Shown: piece after piece, positions 14,782-15,003 of the stretch
How the letters are laid out: each line of letters opens with the position of its first letter
Position numbering within the stretch: position 1 is the first letter of the stretch
DNA from: UBA1801 sp035353395
Lineage (GTDB): Bacteria > Acidobacteriota > Holophagae > Holophagales > Holophagaceae
Length of the DNA: 15,003 bases
Reading direction: 5' to 3'
NCBI GenBank assembly: GCA_035353395.1
Contig: DAOPZL010000069.1
Location: forward strand, 1 to 15,003
Program-made: the position numbers and the translations under genes
The notes under the pieces: model-generated
Seen by the model: the letters and a program-made list of their open reading frames with translations, nothing else
Database searches by the model: none
Told to the model about the DNA's origin: nothing

Positions 14782-14811
14782 TTGACCCTCTCCCCGGGTC
14801 AAAGGCACAAT
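14782..14811 (+). promoter_or_regulatory. Promoter of the tRNA-Lys / tRNA-Glu pair
   Basis: TTGACC (14782-14787) matches five of six -35 positions and CACAAT (14806-14811) matches four of six -10 positions, at an 18-base spacer. Transcription would start about 18 bases before tRNA-Lys. The -35 is also half of a perfect inverted repeat, TTGACCC (14782-14788) and GGGTCAA (14796-14802), sitting over the promoter. Confidence 0.5.
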
Positions 14812-14835
14812 GGACGTTCCTGCCATTCGCGGCAC

Positions 14836-14911
14836 GGGCCTATAGCTCAGTCGGTAGAGCAGCGGCCTTTTAAGCCGTTGGTCGCAGGTTCGAGTCCTGC
14901 TGGGCCCACCA
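14836..14911 (+). tRNA. trnK: tRNA-Lys (anticodon UUU)
   Basis: The 76-base gene folds as a complete cloverleaf: acceptor GGGCCTA paired with TGGGCCC (one G-U), anticodon stem GCGGC/GCCGT with loop CTTTTAA (anticodon TTT), T arm GCAGG-TTCGAGT-CCTGC, discriminator A and an encoded CCA. It is followed by tRNA-Glu after 14 bases and is probably co-transcribed with it. Confidence 0.97.
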
Positions 14912-14925
14912 CCCATTCACCCCAT

Positions 14926-15000
14926 GGGGCTATCGTCTAGGGGTTAGGACACCGCCCTTTCACGGCGGCAGCAGGGGTTCAAATCCCCTTAGCCCTACCA
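14926..15000 (+). tRNA. trnE: tRNA-Glu (anticodon UUC)
   Basis: The 75-base gene has acceptor GGGGCTA paired with TAGCCCT (a G-U at the first pair), D arm with GTCTAGGGGTTAGGAC, anticodon stem CCGCC/GGCGG around CTTTCAC (anticodon TTC), T arm AGGGG-TTCAAAT-CCCCT, discriminator A and encoded CCA. The first-pair G-U and the A discriminator are slightly unusual, but the fold is complete. It ends three bases before the window edge, so a terminator or further tRNA genes may follow. Confidence 0.96.
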
Positions 15001-15003
15001 GCA

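Noticed and set aside
1..15003. Mobile element, phage, defence island or CRISPR array
   Set aside because: No transposase, integrase, toxin-antitoxin, Cas or phage-like gene, and no direct-repeat array. The tRNA genes at the end show no attachment-site duplication within the window.

Overview
The window is a GC-rich stretch of bacterial chromosome made of densely packed, ordinary-looking protein genes plus two tRNA genes. I see no phage genes, transposase, CRISPR array, rRNA or integration site. The organism looks like a Gram-negative-type, high-GC bacterium with some anaerobic metabolism (a ferredoxin-linked 2-oxoacid oxidoreductase). An Acidobacteriota/Holophagae-type host is my impression from protein style and gene order, but it is a guess. 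GC codon bias opens long ORFs in the wrong frames on both strands, so genes were chosen by family motifs and ribosome-binding sites, not by length.

Region 1 (1-4232): a thioredoxin-fold DUF255/YyaL protein (minus strand, C-terminus outside the window) diverges from a translation and secretion block on the plus strand: ffh, rpsP, a KH-domain RNA-binding protein (khpA) and rimM. A clear intrinsic terminator lies between rpsP and khpA, and khpA and rimM overlap as TGATG. The trmD-rplS genes that often follow rimM are not seen. Instead there is a run of exactly 100 N, flanked on both sides by the same 11 bases, which looks like a scaffolding gap whose contig ends may really overlap.

Region 2 (4340-8941, minus strand): transcription probably runs from a Nfu/NifU-like Fe-S scaffold protein, through a GAF protein with a degenerate GGDEF-like domain and a putative glycosyltransferase, to the signal peptide peptidase sppA. 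The last two overlap as ATGA and are probably translationally coupled. If the N gap is an artefact, rimM and sppA converge on one shared CTAG.

Region 3 (9064-13857): an inositol-monophosphatase-family gene (plus) converges on a fused IorA-IorB indolepyruvate ferredoxin oxidoreductase (minus). That gene is preceded in the same direction by a six-helix membrane protein with an Mpv17-like C-terminus, and before that by a Crp/Fnr-family regulator. A 23-bp inverted repeat between the regulator and the membrane gene is a candidate operator. The nearest thing to an uncharacterised system here is this regulator, membrane protein and 2-oxoacid oxidoreductase set.

Region 4 (14028-15003): a stand-alone B3/B4-domain protein (the tRNA-editing fold of PheT) sits upstream of tRNA-Lys(UUU) and tRNA-Glu(UUC), which share a visible promoter. 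No gene-free stretch exceeds 300 bases.
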